DNA of 64,000 nucleotides from Sinanaerobacter sp. ZZT-01 (GCF_035621135.1 NZ_CP141728.1:434001-498000); one strand, 5' to 3'. Positions 8,028 to 17,922 are shown, counted from the first letter of the stretch. A program made the numbers and translations. Notes: generated by a model from the letters alone, not told the origin.

Positions 8028-9393
8028 GGCTATATTCGTCCTCCTGTTCTTGGGCTTCGGCTTGTGCCGACTGCGGTATGGCACACTCCAGCTTGTGAAT
8101 GATACTGTCTAAAAGTTTCACCTTGGCAGGGTCATTATTCATTCCTTCCTGCACTGCCAATGCGCACAGCACTTGCATTTCCTCACTGGAAAACAGCGGA
8201 ACAACGTCCTGTTTAAAATATTGCAAAAGCTGTTTTTCCGCCGCTGTCATGCCATACAGTCCACCGCTGAAAAGATGCTTCTGATAGGCATCTCTGTCGG
8301 CAATCAGTTCTTTTGTTCCGTCTTTTTGCAAAGCGTAGCAGCACAAATGATTTTGAACGGCTTTTTCTGCATCCATGGGACCGGTCAGCAGTAAGTCATC
8401 TGCTGTGTAGCCATAATCGTGTAATCGGTCATGGTCTAAACGCTGCACAAAATCCGCAACCTTCATCGGCTCTGTGGCTTCCCAAAACTGTCCCCGTGCC
8501 GAAATTGCAATTCGGGCAAGTTCATGCTGATCCTCCGGCAAAAATTTATGGCGTTCCACTGTGCCGTAATGCTGTGCGATGGACTGCCAGTTCTGGTTAT
8601 ATTCCTGATAGGAAACGGTGCGTACATCGTTAGGATTTTTGAACACTACCTCCACTGCTACGGGATCAAGGGCATGGGTACAAAGATAATCCAAATGCTT
8701 TTGATAATCCATCTCCAGCACATTGCCAATGATGGTTTTGTCCTCGTTCATACGTAATATCTCAACCCAAAAAGTTTTGACATTTTCACTTTTGCTGGCT
8801 CCGTAATACTCCCATGTGTTGTGGGCATTGATATTTCGGAGATAGACATCACGTTCTGGGAAGCACCATGTTCCGTTTTTTCTGCTCAGCCAGAAAAAGT
8901 TTCGGTAACCGCCCCGATCCTCGGCAGCCTTTCTGATCTGCTTTACATCGTACTGAAAATCCGTTTGGTAAAAATCGGTGTTATGCTCCATGATTTTTTT
9001 CAACGTGGCAAGTACATCCACTTCTAAAAAAGAAGCGTTGTTATGCAAAGAATACCCCTGCGCCTTTACTGCTTCCCGCAGCTCTGCCATGATTTCCGCT
9101 TTGGAGCCACGGACAGAGGAGCCGTTATGGCGGTTCCTGTTCACAAAGTCCCCGCCCATATCCACGGTATGGAGCTTCAGACCGGCACTATGTGGTAAAA
9201 CAAAGTTTATCAGTGATTCTGACTGGTCATCATGGGCGGTTGGAATTTCTCCGAACACACTGCCCATATCGCCGTCAACCACTGTCGGTTGCTGCCTGAT
9301 CTCATGGATTTTGTCTCGGGGCATGGTCAGTGTCCATAGAGAGTAATCATCAGAGCCAAACTTGGTAACGGCGTTGATTTGGCTATATTCCAT
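8017..9393 (-). CDS. Conserved ICE protein of unknown function (458 aa)
   Basis: No family recognised with certainty. The ATG at 9393 is preferred because GAGGATGA precedes it; it overlaps the stop of the upstream gene (9383) by 11 bases, as expected for coupled translation. An alternative in-frame start at 9435 lies deeper in the upstream gene. The protein is soluble, rich in aromatic residues, and its last 70 residues (LFSSEEMQVL...NND...LLDSIIHKLE..IP...EDEY) resemble the end of the neighbouring 222-residue protein, so the two share a C-terminal module. Its stop overlaps the start of the lipoprotein gene by 11 bases. Confidence 0.7.
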   Translation of the reverse strand: MEYSQINAVTKFGSDDYSLWTLTMPRDKIHEIRQQPTVVDGDMGSVFGEIPTAHDDQSESLINFVLPHSAGLKLHTVDMGGDFVNRNRHNGSSVRGSKAEIMAELREAVKAQGYSLHNNASFLEVDVLATLKKIMEHNTDFYQTDFQYDVKQIRKAAEDRGGYRNFFWLSRKNGTWCFPERDVYLRNINAHNTWEYYGASKSENVKTFWVEILRMNEDKTIIGNVLEMDYQKHLDYLCTHALDPVAVEVVFKNPNDVRTVSYQEYNQNWQSIAQHYGTVERHKFLPEDQHELARIAISARGQFWEATEPMKVADFVQRLDHDRLHDYGYTADDLLLTGPMDAEKAVQNHLCCYALQKDGTKELIADRDAYQKHLFSGGLYGMTAAEKQLLQYFKQDVVPLFSSEEMQVLCALAVQEGMNNDPAKVKLLDSIIHKLECAIPQSAQAEAQEQEDEYSREE

Positions 9394-10051
9394 ATTCATC
9401 CTCATGTTCCGGCATTGGCACTTGCTCATACTCAAAAATAAGATTGGGAATATTGCTCTCCACCTTTTCCATTACCGAATGCAACATTTTTTCATCCTCA
9501 TAGCTGATGCTGTCATCGTTACGGCCACGGAATACGCAGGTGTCATGCAGCACCACCAGCTCCTCCTCGGAAAAGAGCTTCTGCTCCTCAATCAATCCTG
9601 ACCGTACCGCAAAATCCTGTTTTGCTCCTTCATAGTTGGTTTCAAAATAATGTCCCCACATCACGCCTGTGCGGTCGTAATCATACTGCCATGTGGTAAA
9701 ACGCACTTCATTGTCTTTTGTCATCTTCGCCGCCAGAATGTAATCTCCAAAGTTGGAAATCAGTCGAAAATCGCTGACCCCATCTGCCTGTAATTGAGGT
9801 GCATCTGTATACAGGTCATGGGCCTGCTTCATGGCAGTAAGGGTACGGTATATCTTATTTCTCTCTTGCTCCGGCGAGGTCTCCGGAAGAAAACGCATAT
9901 TGCCGTCATGGTCAATTTTGCAGACCTCCTGCCCATCTTTGAAAACAGATAGCAACGTATTCTCACCGGCTTCCTGTTTTGTTGTAAATCCCAGCCCAGA
10001 AATCCGCCTTGTAAAAGCGGATAAAAATTCAGGTGTTACTTTATGTTTCAC
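9383..10051 (-). CDS. Conserved ICE protein of unknown function (222 aa)
   Basis: Starts with GTG 11 bases after the giant helicase gene stop; the helicase stop codon is part of the ribosome site (GATAGGAGG). Predicted soluble. No known domain recognised; the segment LFSEEELVVLHDTCVFRGRNDD and the EDEY ending are shared in outline with the next protein in the operon. Function unknown; the invariant order after the polyvalent helicase suggests a helper role for the element. Confidence 0.7.
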   Translation of the reverse strand: MKHKVTPEFLSAFTRRISGLGFTTKQEAGENTLLSVFKDGQEVCKIDHDGNMRFLPETSPEQERNKIYRTLTAMKQAHDLYTDAPQLQADGVSDFRLISNFGDYILAAKMTKDNEVRFTTWQYDYDRTGVMWGHYFETNYEGAKQDFAVRSGLIEEQKLFSEEELVVLHDTCVFRGRNDDSISYEDEKMLHSVMEKVESNIPNLIFEYEQVPMPEHEDEYGI

Positions 10052-10062
10052 GCTCGTACCTC

Positions 10063-13000
10063 CTATCGTTCTATTTCTTCGGAATCATCTTCCGGCTCAT
10101 AGCTTTTGACCTTCACCGGCTCAAAACCCTGATTTTTGATGTTGGTAAACCACTGTGACATAAACTGCTTCAAATCCTTTACCTTGGCAGGGGATGCGGT
10201 ATCTGTTGCATAAAAAATCCCCATATCGTCTTGTAGGTACGATGTGGGGTCAATAGACCTGTTATCCTTGTCCACGGTAAAAGTGATTTCCGGGTCACGC
10301 ATGGCGTCTCCGTTGCAGCCATAATAATGAGCGATACTGTACTCACCTCCGTCGATGGCTTCTATCGCCAAATCCTCAAACCCTTCCGATTGCAGCTTCA
10401 TATAATAGGCTTCGCCGCTTAGAACCGGAGCTGCAAACAGCATCAGCTTTTGATAAAGCCCTTGTTCTAAGGTCATAGTTGTGCTTACAGACGGGCGGTC
10501 AGAAGCGCTTTCTTCCTCGTCTGCCGTCATCATATCCTCGCCATCGTCCTTAAATTCCAGTGCAAGGTCAAGCTCCACCTTTTTCTTTTGCAGCTCCAGC
10601 AACCGCTCTTCGTCAGGGAACGGCTTTTCCATTTCCTCCTTTGCGTCTGTAAGCTGCTGGTTCAGGCTGAGCAGGTTATTTTCCTCCTCTGTTTTCGCCT
10701 TTTCCATGCGTTCTGCCAAATGTTCCAAACGAGTGATGTTACCTAACGCAGCCTCACCCATGTCAGTGGAATAGGTGCATTTGCCGCATAGCTGGATGGA
10801 AACACCATCGCCCCATTGACGAACCAAGCGGATAGGAAAGCCTGCGTAGGTTCCCAACTCAAGGGTTGCACCGGTGTCACGCCCCAGCTTACGGGCAAAA
10901 ACCATGAAATGCTCCGCTGCTTTGGTACGTTCCTCATGGAGCCTGCCGTCAATCACCATCTGAAAGTCAGCTGGTGCATGTTTGGCATAGGCGACAATAT
11001 CAGCGGTCATACCCTCGATTTTTCTGGTAGCTGTGGCAATCTCTTTGGGATAATACTGGCTGATACGGTACTGCATTTCGTTCCTTTGGCTCTGCCATGA
11101 GGATTTCAGCACCGTAAGGCGGCTGATTTCGTTATCGGTTTCCATCTTCTGCTTGATTCTTGGGTCAGAGGTGGCAAGTGCTTTAAACTCTGCATACTGC
11201 AAAACAGTATCGTCAATGTCCTCACAGCTTCTAAGTGCAGAGCGACCAGTCATAATCTGGCTGATATAGCGTTGCTTCTGCTCTAAAATCTGCCACAAAT
11301 AGCTGTCAAAGGTGTTTTCGGTGATGTAGTTGAAGATAGAAATTTCCTTGTTTTCGTTGCCTTGACGAAGGATTCTACCATTGCGCTGGGTTAGGTCTGA
11401 TGGGCGCCAAGGCACATCCAAATGATGGAGAGCTACTAACTTTTGCTGCACATTCATGCCTGTGCCCATTTTTTCGGTACTGCCCATCAGAACACGGATT
11501 TCACCGCTGCGCACCTTGTCAAAGAGCTGTTCTCGCTGCACGTCGGTTTTTGCGTCGTGTATAAAAGCGATTTCCTCTGGTTTTACCCCCCGTACAATCA
11601 GGACTGTTTTGGTAGCTTCATAGAAATTGAAGCTGCCGTCATACTTCGGTGTACCCTGGTCACAGAAAATAAGCTGTGCCAGCTTTTCACCAGCAGTTTC
11701 ATGGTAAATCTCAGCCACTTTTCCAGCACAAATATTGAGCTTAGTGTTTGGATCATCAGGGATTGACGGGTCAACGGCTCTTGGGTCTACCGACAGCAGC
11801 CTTGCTTCATGGGTCAGTTTGAGAAAATTATCCTCGGTGCTGTCCACCTCACCGTTACGGATCAGCTCCGCACGTTCGCCCAGCTCCATGACAATCCGCT
11901 TTTGTTCTGGAGTAATGGCAGTTTTAATGACCTGCACCGCACCAGTTTTCAATTCCGGCACCGGCAAGTCCAGCATATCTGCAGTTTTGATGTCCGCAAT
12001 CATCTGGAACATACTCATCAGCTCCGGCAGATTGTGAAACCGTGCAAAACGCTTCTTCATCTGGTATCCGTTGCCCTCCGGCTTAATTTCTAAAGATGAT
12101 TCTACTTTGCCAAAGGTGCTTGCCCAACTGTCGAACATCAGCAGTCCACGACGTTCCAGTTCTTTGGGCTGCAAGGTCTTTTGAATAACATACAGCTCTG
12201 CCATGGAATTGGATACAGGGGTGCCGGTGAGATAAATAACGCCCTTTCCGTTTCCGATTTCATTGATATACTGACACTTCATGTGCATATCCATGGCTCG
12301 TTGGCTACTGGCTCCACTGACACCGGCAACATTGCGCATTTTGGTATAGGAAAAGTTGTTTTTGTATGCGTGCGCTTCGTCTACCACCAAGACATCTACG
12401 CCAAGCTCCTCAAAATAGATAACATCATCTTTTTTCTCCGCCTTAAACAATCTGTCATAACGAAACTGGAGGTTGGAGCGGAAAATTTGCATCTGCTTTA
12501 AAGACCAGTCCTTGCCATCACGGAGCTTTTGCTCCTCAATGGCTGTAGAGATTGAATCAAGCTCTGCCTGCATAGCTGCAAGCTGCCGCTCTCTGGATAA
12601 ACCAATTAGTTCAAAGCTGGAATGTGCCATTATCACGGCATCATAATCTCCGGTGGCAATACGGCTGACAAAGTGGCGGCGGTTCTTTCGCTCAAAGTCC
12701 TTTTTCTCCGCCACTAAAATATTTGCATTGGGATATAGACGCATATACTCGTTTGCCCACTGTCCAACCAGATGGTTGGGAACTGCAATGAGCGGTTTAT
12801 GGATTTTGCCCAGCCGTTTCAGCTCATAGGCCAGGGCAATAGAGCTGAATGTTTTCCCAGCCCCTACCTCGTGAGCAATGAGCAGATTTCCGTCACCGTA
12901 CAAACCATGTGCAATTACATCAAGCTGGTGCTGTCTGAGGGTAATATCATCTGCCATTCCCGGCAAAGCCAAGTCCGATCCATCATATTTACGAGGACGG

Positions 13001-16000
13001 ACGTTATTGAATTTCTCATTGTAGAGCTTGGTCAGCCTTGCACCACGCTCCGGGTCTGCAAACAGCCAGCTTTCAAAAGCCAACTTAATTTGGGCCTGCT
13101 TCTCACGGGCGAGAATGGTATCACGCTTATTCAGAACGTATTTAACCTTATCCTCACCGGTATCCGGGTCAACATAGTCCACACGGTCTTTTACCTCCAC
13201 AGAACGCAGATTCAGGGTGCTTTCCAATATCTCGTAGGCATTCATGCGGTCGGTACCATAGGTTTGATTGACGGCAATGGAGGTCTTTTCGGCACTTTTA
13301 TTGGCGATAAAATAGGCACCGCTGTAATTGGAAAATTCCACGCCGATGGCATACCGCCCGGTCTGGTTATATGCCATCGTCTTGAAGGTATCATACATAA
13401 ACTGTTGATACACATCAGCGGGTATCCATGTTGAACCGAGAGTAAAGCTGATTTCCTGCGGTGTCAGTGGCGTGGGCTGCACGGCTTTTAGTGCTTCCAC
13501 ATTTCGGGCAAACCGCTCCGGTTCTTCTCCCGCCTTTAAAATAGCTTCGGTCAGCTTGTCTTTAACATAGCCACTCAAATATTCCTCTGCGGTCTGCCAG
13601 CTGGTGTGGGGATTGCCCGTGTACTGTGCAGGGTCTTGATAAATACGATCACCCAGCTCCGCAATGATTTCATCCGGTGTTGCCTTGCGGTGTTCTGGCA
13701 ACTGATACAGCCACGACATATAGGAAAGGTCAACCCTGCCTTTAACATTAAGAGATACCTTTAGGGCTTCCTCTGCGGAAAACACTACGCTAGGCATAAC
13801 CTTGGGCTTGATGGTTGCCTTGTAGAACATGGGCGTTTTTTCATATACGCCTTTTTCTGTTTTACTTTCCTGCTCAAGAGAGCGAAGCAGGGGTGCGTTG
13901 CTATCCCTTGAAAATGCGATGACATTCCCATAGGAATTAAGAGAACCATTTTGCTTCACAAATCCATCGTATACCCTGTTCAGATACCCGATATGCTCCT
14001 GCAGCTGCTTCTCATGCTCCGCAGTAGGTAGCTCATTGCTGTCTGTAAAGGCACCGTTTTGAAAATCAATCAGACTACGGACAGCGGCGGTAATGGCAAT
14101 CATGCCACGAATACGCTCTGCCTTTTTACCCGTGATGTCCTGCCGGTACATACGGGAATTTTCCTGATAATATAACGCATCTTCTACTACGGTATAGCTA
14201 AAATTGCGGACCGCAGGGTCAGCAGGCAGGGAATCCCTTAAAACAGTTTTTTCCTCGGCATATTCCGATATAGCCTCCGTATAAGTACCTTCCAGATAGG
14301 ACACAGCCCGTTCCAATCGCTCATCCAGATCATCGCCGAGGATTGGGTGGCAGGCAGTCGTCTTTTCGTTGCCGAACATGGACTCATCGAACACCATCTC
14401 ACCCAGTATCATTTCAGGGTGATCTATAAAATAGCTGCTGAGGGGAATGCCGTCCGCATTTTCTTCCACAGAAATCCATGGACTGTTTTCTTCATCCGGT
14501 ACAATTTCCCGCTCTCGTTTTTGTAAGAATAAAATATCTGTGGTAGCTTCGGTTCCTGCCACCTGTTTGAACGCATTGTTGGGCAGACGGATTGCTCCTA
14601 AAAGTTCCGCCCTCTGTGCAAGGTATTTGCGGATAGTGGGATTGGATTTATCGAGCGTATATTTTGAAGTAATCACCGCCACGATTCCACCGGGGCGGAC
14701 CTGGTCTAAAGACTTTGCCAGAAAGTAATCATGAATACGGAAGTTATGCCTGTTGTAGCGTGGGTCGTCCACTCGAATAGAGTTAAATGGTACATTGCCA
14801 ACTACCACATCAAAGAAATGGTCAGGGAACTTCGTTTTTTCAAAGCCCATGACCTGAATATCCGCATAGGGATATAGATGCTTGGCAATGTTTCCGGGAA
14901 TGGTATCAATTTCTGCGCCGTACAGTTTAGAACCACTCATGCTTTCCGGCAGTACGGAGTAAAAGTTGCCCGTTCCAATGGCGGGGTCTAAGATGTTGCC
15001 GCCATGAAAGCCGAAACGGTCCAGTGCATTGTAGATGTTCCGAATCACACTCTGCTCTGTATAGTAGGAGGTCAGCGTGCTTTGCTGTGCAGATTCAAAT
15101 TCTTCCTCGGTGAGCAATCCCTTTATTTCCTCGTATTCCGTCTCCCAGCCGGATTTTCCCGATGTCAGGGCATTTGCAAGACCGCCCCAGCCAACAAATC
15201 TGGCAAGGGTTATCTGTTCTTCGGCAGTGGCCATGCGTCCCTGCAACTGTAAATCCTTTAACAGACGAATGGCTTCAATATTATTACGGCATTTGGTTTT
15301 CTGCCCGCCCTCGTACAGATGATGATCAGGGGAATAGCGATAATGAAAACCATCCATGGTGCGTTTATGAAAATCCTCCATGACAGCTCGATTACAATCT
15401 TCATTGGCTTGATTGAGAAGGGTTGTAGCATTTATCTCTTCCTTTGTTTCCTCTCTGTTATCACCGCTTTGTACGGCATTCACCACCATCGAAACAATCT
15501 CTCCATCGGTGTAATGGTCTTTTAGCAACTTGCAGTCTGCAATTTCAGAAATAGGTACTCTTTCCCTAATTGCAAATTTGGTGAGGTTCTGAAGCTGCAA
15601 AATATCCCCGATTTCCACCGTGCGCCCATCGTGCATGAACTTAAGGATTTCAAACACCTTGTCATGATAGTAAATACGGTCACCTTCCTGAAAAGGAAGC
15701 GGTTCCGGCTCTGTACTGCTCTCATTTAACAGGGCGTCGTTCTCCTCACCGCCAGTAGCTTCATAGGTATCCTGCGGCTGTGAAAACACTTCAAATAGAT
15801 TAAGCTGGGAGGACGGCTCCGTGAGAACAGACGGCGCATCTAGGGAAATCAGTTTACCCACAGCTTCCAGTGCCGCTTTTTCTTTGGCAGTCAGGTAGCT
15901 ATCTTGCTGAATGAGCTGGATAATTCGTGCTTCAACCTTTTCCCACGTTAGATGCTCGTGGAAGTCAATGCCATCGCTTTTGTACTCAATATCAAATCCG

Positions 16001-17922
16001 CTACCGTTATAATTGATTCTTCTGTGACCACCATTTTTTAAGCTACCACTGACCCCGCCAATCCCATACTCTTTTTTCAGTACGGCAATGCGGTCTTTTC
16101 TGGCAGACAGCGTGAGCATTGCGTTATAAATTCTTTGCTTACCGCCTTGAAAAGAAATGTGACTGGATAGAATTTGATTAATGATGTCATCTTTGGAAAT
16201 GATCGGTTCTTCATCTGGCTCATAACTATCTTCATCCTTAGCGCCTTTCATTTCTTCTGCTTCATCAGGAATGGAGTAATCGTCCAACATAGAATCCGCA
16301 GAGCTAAAGGGATAGACTCCCATTAAAATAAGCTGGTCAATTTTTTCTGCCAGCTCCCGGTAGGTAAAGGTAAACTGCTGTCCCTCTGTTTCAAAGGTAA
16401 TGCCATCCGCGCTGGACAAAATGTTTAGATATTCGCCGGTCTTAGTGGTGTAATCGGTATCCAGCTTGCCGTAAAAGGCTTTTAGGGCATTGGTTTTTGT
16501 GCTTTGTTTATGACCACCGCCCCAAAAGCGATATAGTTCCGACTGCCATTCCCGTGTGTCCGGAGTAATATCATCAGCACACAGTACCACATCTACGAGG
16601 TCAGATATTTCTTCCTCGTCCAGCAGATAGACCGGTTCGGCAACGGGCATTTCTATTGAAGTTTCCGTAACATCTTCAACAGCTGTTTCCTGCATTTGTC
16701 TTGGCGGGACAACGAAAAAACCGCCCGCAGACGGCTTGTTACCATCTACGGGCGGTTCAGTATGTGACTGCTGTTCTGTTATCTGACTTTGAGTACCACT
16801 TCGCTCTGTATGATTTCCTCCGCTGTGAGGGTAATCATGTTCATGTGACCGGCTCTCTCCAGTGTGTCTTCGGTTTCCGGCATCGGCTGTGCCAAGAGAA
16901 GCTCCTGTATCAGTGCTTCCTTGCGGTTTTCCGCTTCCTCGTCCACTTGGAGAATCATTTTGTTGATTTCGCCCTGCGCTATCAGCTCCGACAGACGGTG
17001 GGGATGCTGTTCCATCATATAGGCTTTCCACGCTCTGCCGAATTTGCCCACCGGCGTTTTGTCGGTCTGCACTTCCTGCGAAATCTGAATTTCGGGATAC
17101 ATCATCCCGTCCTCGGCCTGACGATAGCTGAGATTCATCAATGGCTCTGTTCTCATAAATTTGGCTCCTTTCGATTTTGATTGCTTTGATTTGCTGATTG
17201 ATTTCCCTGAGAATAGGCCGTGCCAGTGAAACGGTGCAATTACCAATGATCATAAATAGTTCTAAGCTGTTAAAATGATTGATATTTTCAAAGGTGCCAT
17301 CCTCAATAGGGGCAGTATCCATTCCGCATTTTCTAAACACGGTATAGGCTACGCTGTCTGTTACAAGCTCGGTAAGCTCCGCCTTGACCGCTTCGATAGG
17401 CATACCGTAGAGCATACTGCTTTCATCACGAATCTTAAAATTCTCCAAATACTTCGGCAGATGCTCTCGCACCATACGCTGTGCTAATTTATACAGACAC
17501 TGTTCGATACTGGAAGTAGGAGTATTGTTTTTCTCATGAAGGTTTAGCAAAAGGCTTGGCTGATACTGTTCCTCCAGCTCCCACAAAAAGCTCATGACAG
17601 TGCGAAAGCTCTGCGGTGTGCCATTGGTGTCCATGAAATCAAACAGATACTTGATACTGGCATTGGGATTTGCCATATCAATTACGGCAATCCCTTTTGC
17701 ACCTTTATTGATACTGCGGTTAATCCGTTTATCATGCCATTCATCAAAAGTAGCAAGCTGTGTGGCATCGGGGCGCTGTGCATAAATCAGCACGGAATTG
17801 TCAAAGGAACGCTTGTAGAACCGTGCAACACAGGATAACAGCCCCATCCACTCAGCAGGAGTTTTTGTATACTCCTGTACCGACTGCTTATAAAGGCCGG
17901 CAAGTAGGGTTGCTTTGCTCAA
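10063..17922 (-). CDS. Polyvalent ArdC-N / DNA methylase / SNF2-type helicase protein
   Basis: 2619 residues. Residues about 1-160 resemble the ArdC/LtrC N-terminal ssDNA-binding antirestriction domain (SFDNSVLIYAQRPDAT). A disordered Ser/Gly/Gln-rich linker spans about 240-385. A methylase-like domain follows with motif I DPAIGTGNF (about 977) and catalytic-site variant NVPF (about 1044) in place of NPPF/Y. The helicase part has Walker A HEVGAGKT (about 1686), DEAH box (about 1848), motif III TGTPVSNS and motif VI QRNGRILRQGN (about 2180). The architecture recalls phage P1 DarB, which protects incoming DNA from type I restriction; related ICE proteins are thought to act on transferred DNA in the recipient. 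The start overlaps parB by ATGA. Ends DDSEEIER, the shared tail. tnpV is nested at 16779-17156. Confidence 0.88.
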   Translation of the reverse strand: MSKATLLAGLYKQSVQEYTKTPAEWMGLLSCVARFYKRSFDNSVLIYAQRPDATQLATFDEWHDKRINRSINKGAKGIAVIDMANPNASIKYLFDFMDTNGTPQSFRTVMSFLWELEEQYQPSLLLNLHEKNNTPTSSIEQCLYKLAQRMVREHLPKYLENFKIRDESSMLYGMPIEAVKAELTELVTDSVAYTVFRKCGMDTAPIEDGTFENINHFNSLELFMIIGNCTVSLARPILREINQQIKAIKIERSQIYENRAIDESQLSSGRGRDDVSRNSDFAGSADRQNAGGQIRQSVESLYDGTASPPSVGADSAGRNQQNDSPSGRGSGKPQGSTDTGASLGTADAGNRRHTGESRSHEHDYPHSGGNHTERSGTQSQITEQQSHTEPPVDGNKPSAGGFFVVPPRQMQETAVEDVTETSIEMPVAEPVYLLDEEEISDLVDVVLCADDITPDTREWQSELYRFWGGGHKQSTKTNALKAFYGKLDTDYTTKTGEYLNILSSADGITFETEGQQFTFTYRELAEKIDQLILMGVYPFSSADSMLDDYSIPDEAEEMKGAKDEDSYEPDEEPIISKDDIINQILSSHISFQGGKQRIYNAMLTLSARKDRIAVLKKEYGIGGVSGSLKNGGHRRINYNGSGFDIEYKSDGIDFHEHLTWEKVEARIIQLIQQDSYLTAKEKAALEAVGKLISLDAPSVLTEPSSQLNLFEVFSQPQDTYEATGGEENDALLNESSTEPEPLPFQEGDRIYYHDKVFEILKFMHDGRTVEIGDILQLQNLTKFAIRERVPISEIADCKLLKDHYTDGEIVSMVVNAVQSGDNREETKEEINATTLLNQANEDCNRAVMEDFHKRTMDGFHYRYSPDHHLYEGGQKTKCRNNIEAIRLLKDLQLQGRMATAEEQITLARFVGWGGLANALTSGKSGWETEYEEIKGLLTEEEFESAQQSTLTSYYTEQSVIRNIYNALDRFGFHGGNILDPAIGTGNFYSVLPESMSGSKLYGAEIDTIPGNIAKHLYPYADIQVMGFEKTKFPDHFFDVVVGNVPFNSIRVDDPRYNRHNFRIHDYFLAKSLDQVRPGGIVAVITSKYTLDKSNPTIRKYLAQRAELLGAIRLPNNAFKQVAGTEATTDILFLQKREREIVPDEENSPWISVEENADGIPLSSYFIDHPEMILGEMVFDESMFGNEKTTACHPILGDDLDERLERAVSYLEGTYTEAISEYAEEKTVLRDSLPADPAVRNFSYTVVEDALYYQENSRMYRQDITGKKAERIRGMIAITAAVRSLIDFQNGAFTDSNELPTAEHEKQLQEHIGYLNRVYDGFVKQNGSLNSYGNVIAFSRDSNAPLLRSLEQESKTEKGVYEKTPMFYKATIKPKVMPSVVFSAEEALKVSLNVKGRVDLSYMSWLYQLPEHRKATPDEIIAELGDRIYQDPAQYTGNPHTSWQTAEEYLSGYVKDKLTEAILKAGEEPERFARNVEALKAVQPTPLTPQEISFTLGSTWIPADVYQQFMYDTFKTMAYNQTGRYAIGVEFSNYSGAYFIANKSAEKTSIAVNQTYGTDRMNAYEILESTLNLRSVEVKDRVDYVDPDTGEDKVKYVLNKRDTILAREKQAQIKLAFESWLFADPERGARLTKLYNEKFNNVRPRKYDGSDLALPGMADDITLRQHQLDVIAHGLYGDGNLLIAHEVGAGKTFSSIALAYELKRLGKIHKPLIAVPNHLVGQWANEYMRLYPNANILVAEKKDFERKNRRHFVSRIATGDYDAVIMAHSSFELIGLSRERQLAAMQAELDSISTAIEEQKLRDGKDWSLKQMQIFRSNLQFRYDRLFKAEKKDDVIYFEELGVDVLVVDEAHAYKNNFSYTKMRNVAGVSGASSQRAMDMHMKCQYINEIGNGKGVIYLTGTPVSNSMAELYVIQKTLQPKELERRGLLMFDSWASTFGKVESSLEIKPEGNGYQMKKRFARFHNLPELMSMFQMIADIKTADMLDLPVPELKTGAVQVIKTAITPEQKRIVMELGERAELIRNGEVDSTEDNFLKLTHEARLLSVDPRAVDPSIPDDPNTKLNICAGKVAEIYHETAGEKLAQLIFCDQGTPKYDGSFNFYEATKTVLIVRGVKPEEIAFIHDAKTDVQREQLFDKVRSGEIRVLMGSTEKMGTGMNVQQKLVALHHLDVPWRPSDLTQRNGRILRQGNENKEISIFNYITENTFDSYLWQILEQKQRYISQIMTGRSALRSCEDIDDTVLQYAEFKALATSDPRIKQKMETDNEISRLTVLKSSWQSQRNEMQYRISQYYPKEIATATRKIEGMTADIVAYAKHAPADFQMVIDGRLHEERTKAAEHFMVFARKLGRDTGATLELGTYAGFPIRLVRQWGDGVSIQLCGKCTYSTDMGEAALGNITRLEHLAERMEKAKTEEENNLLSLNQQLTDAKEEMEKPFPDEERLLELQKKKVELDLALEFKDDGEDMMTADEEESASDRPSVSTTMTLEQGLYQKLMLFAAPVLSGEAYYMKLQSEGFEDLAIEAIDGGEYSIAHYYGCNGDAMRDPEITFTVDKDNRSIDPTSYLQDDMGIFYATDTASPAKVKDLKQFMSQWFTNIKNQGFEPVKVKSYEPEDDSEEIER
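16779..17156 (-). CDS. tnpV: TnpV-family protein nested out of frame in the helicase gene
   Basis: 125 residues, same strand but a different frame from the helicase gene that contains it. The ATG at 17156 has AAAGGAG with 8-base spacing, a ribosome site inside the host gene. The product matches the TnpV family known from Clostridium Tn4451-type and other Firmicute transposons: the signature GKFGRAWKAYMMEQHP is near residue 39, followed by LxxGEI...D.EAENR. The helicase frame over the same bases encodes a low-complexity linker, while the TnpV frame is well-ordered protein-like sequence. TnpV function is not known; it is not required for transposition in the elements where it was named. The reading is confident as sequence, expression is inferred. 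Confidence 0.72.
   Translation of the reverse strand: MRTEPLMNLSYRQAEDGMMYPEIQISQEVQTDKTPVGKFGRAWKAYMMEQHPHRLSELIAQGEINKMILQVDEEAENRKEALIQELLLAQPMPETEDTLERAGHMNMITLTAEEIIQSEVVLKVR

Noticed and set aside
12772-13434. 220-codon antisense frame in the giant helicase gene
   Set aside because: No ribosome site or family match; explained by codon use of the opposite strand.
10063-17922. BREX or DISARM assignment for the methylase-helicase protein
   Set aside because: No pglZ, brxC, drmA or drmB neighbours; the ArdC-like N-terminus and ParAB/ICE context fit a DarB-like polyvalent protein.
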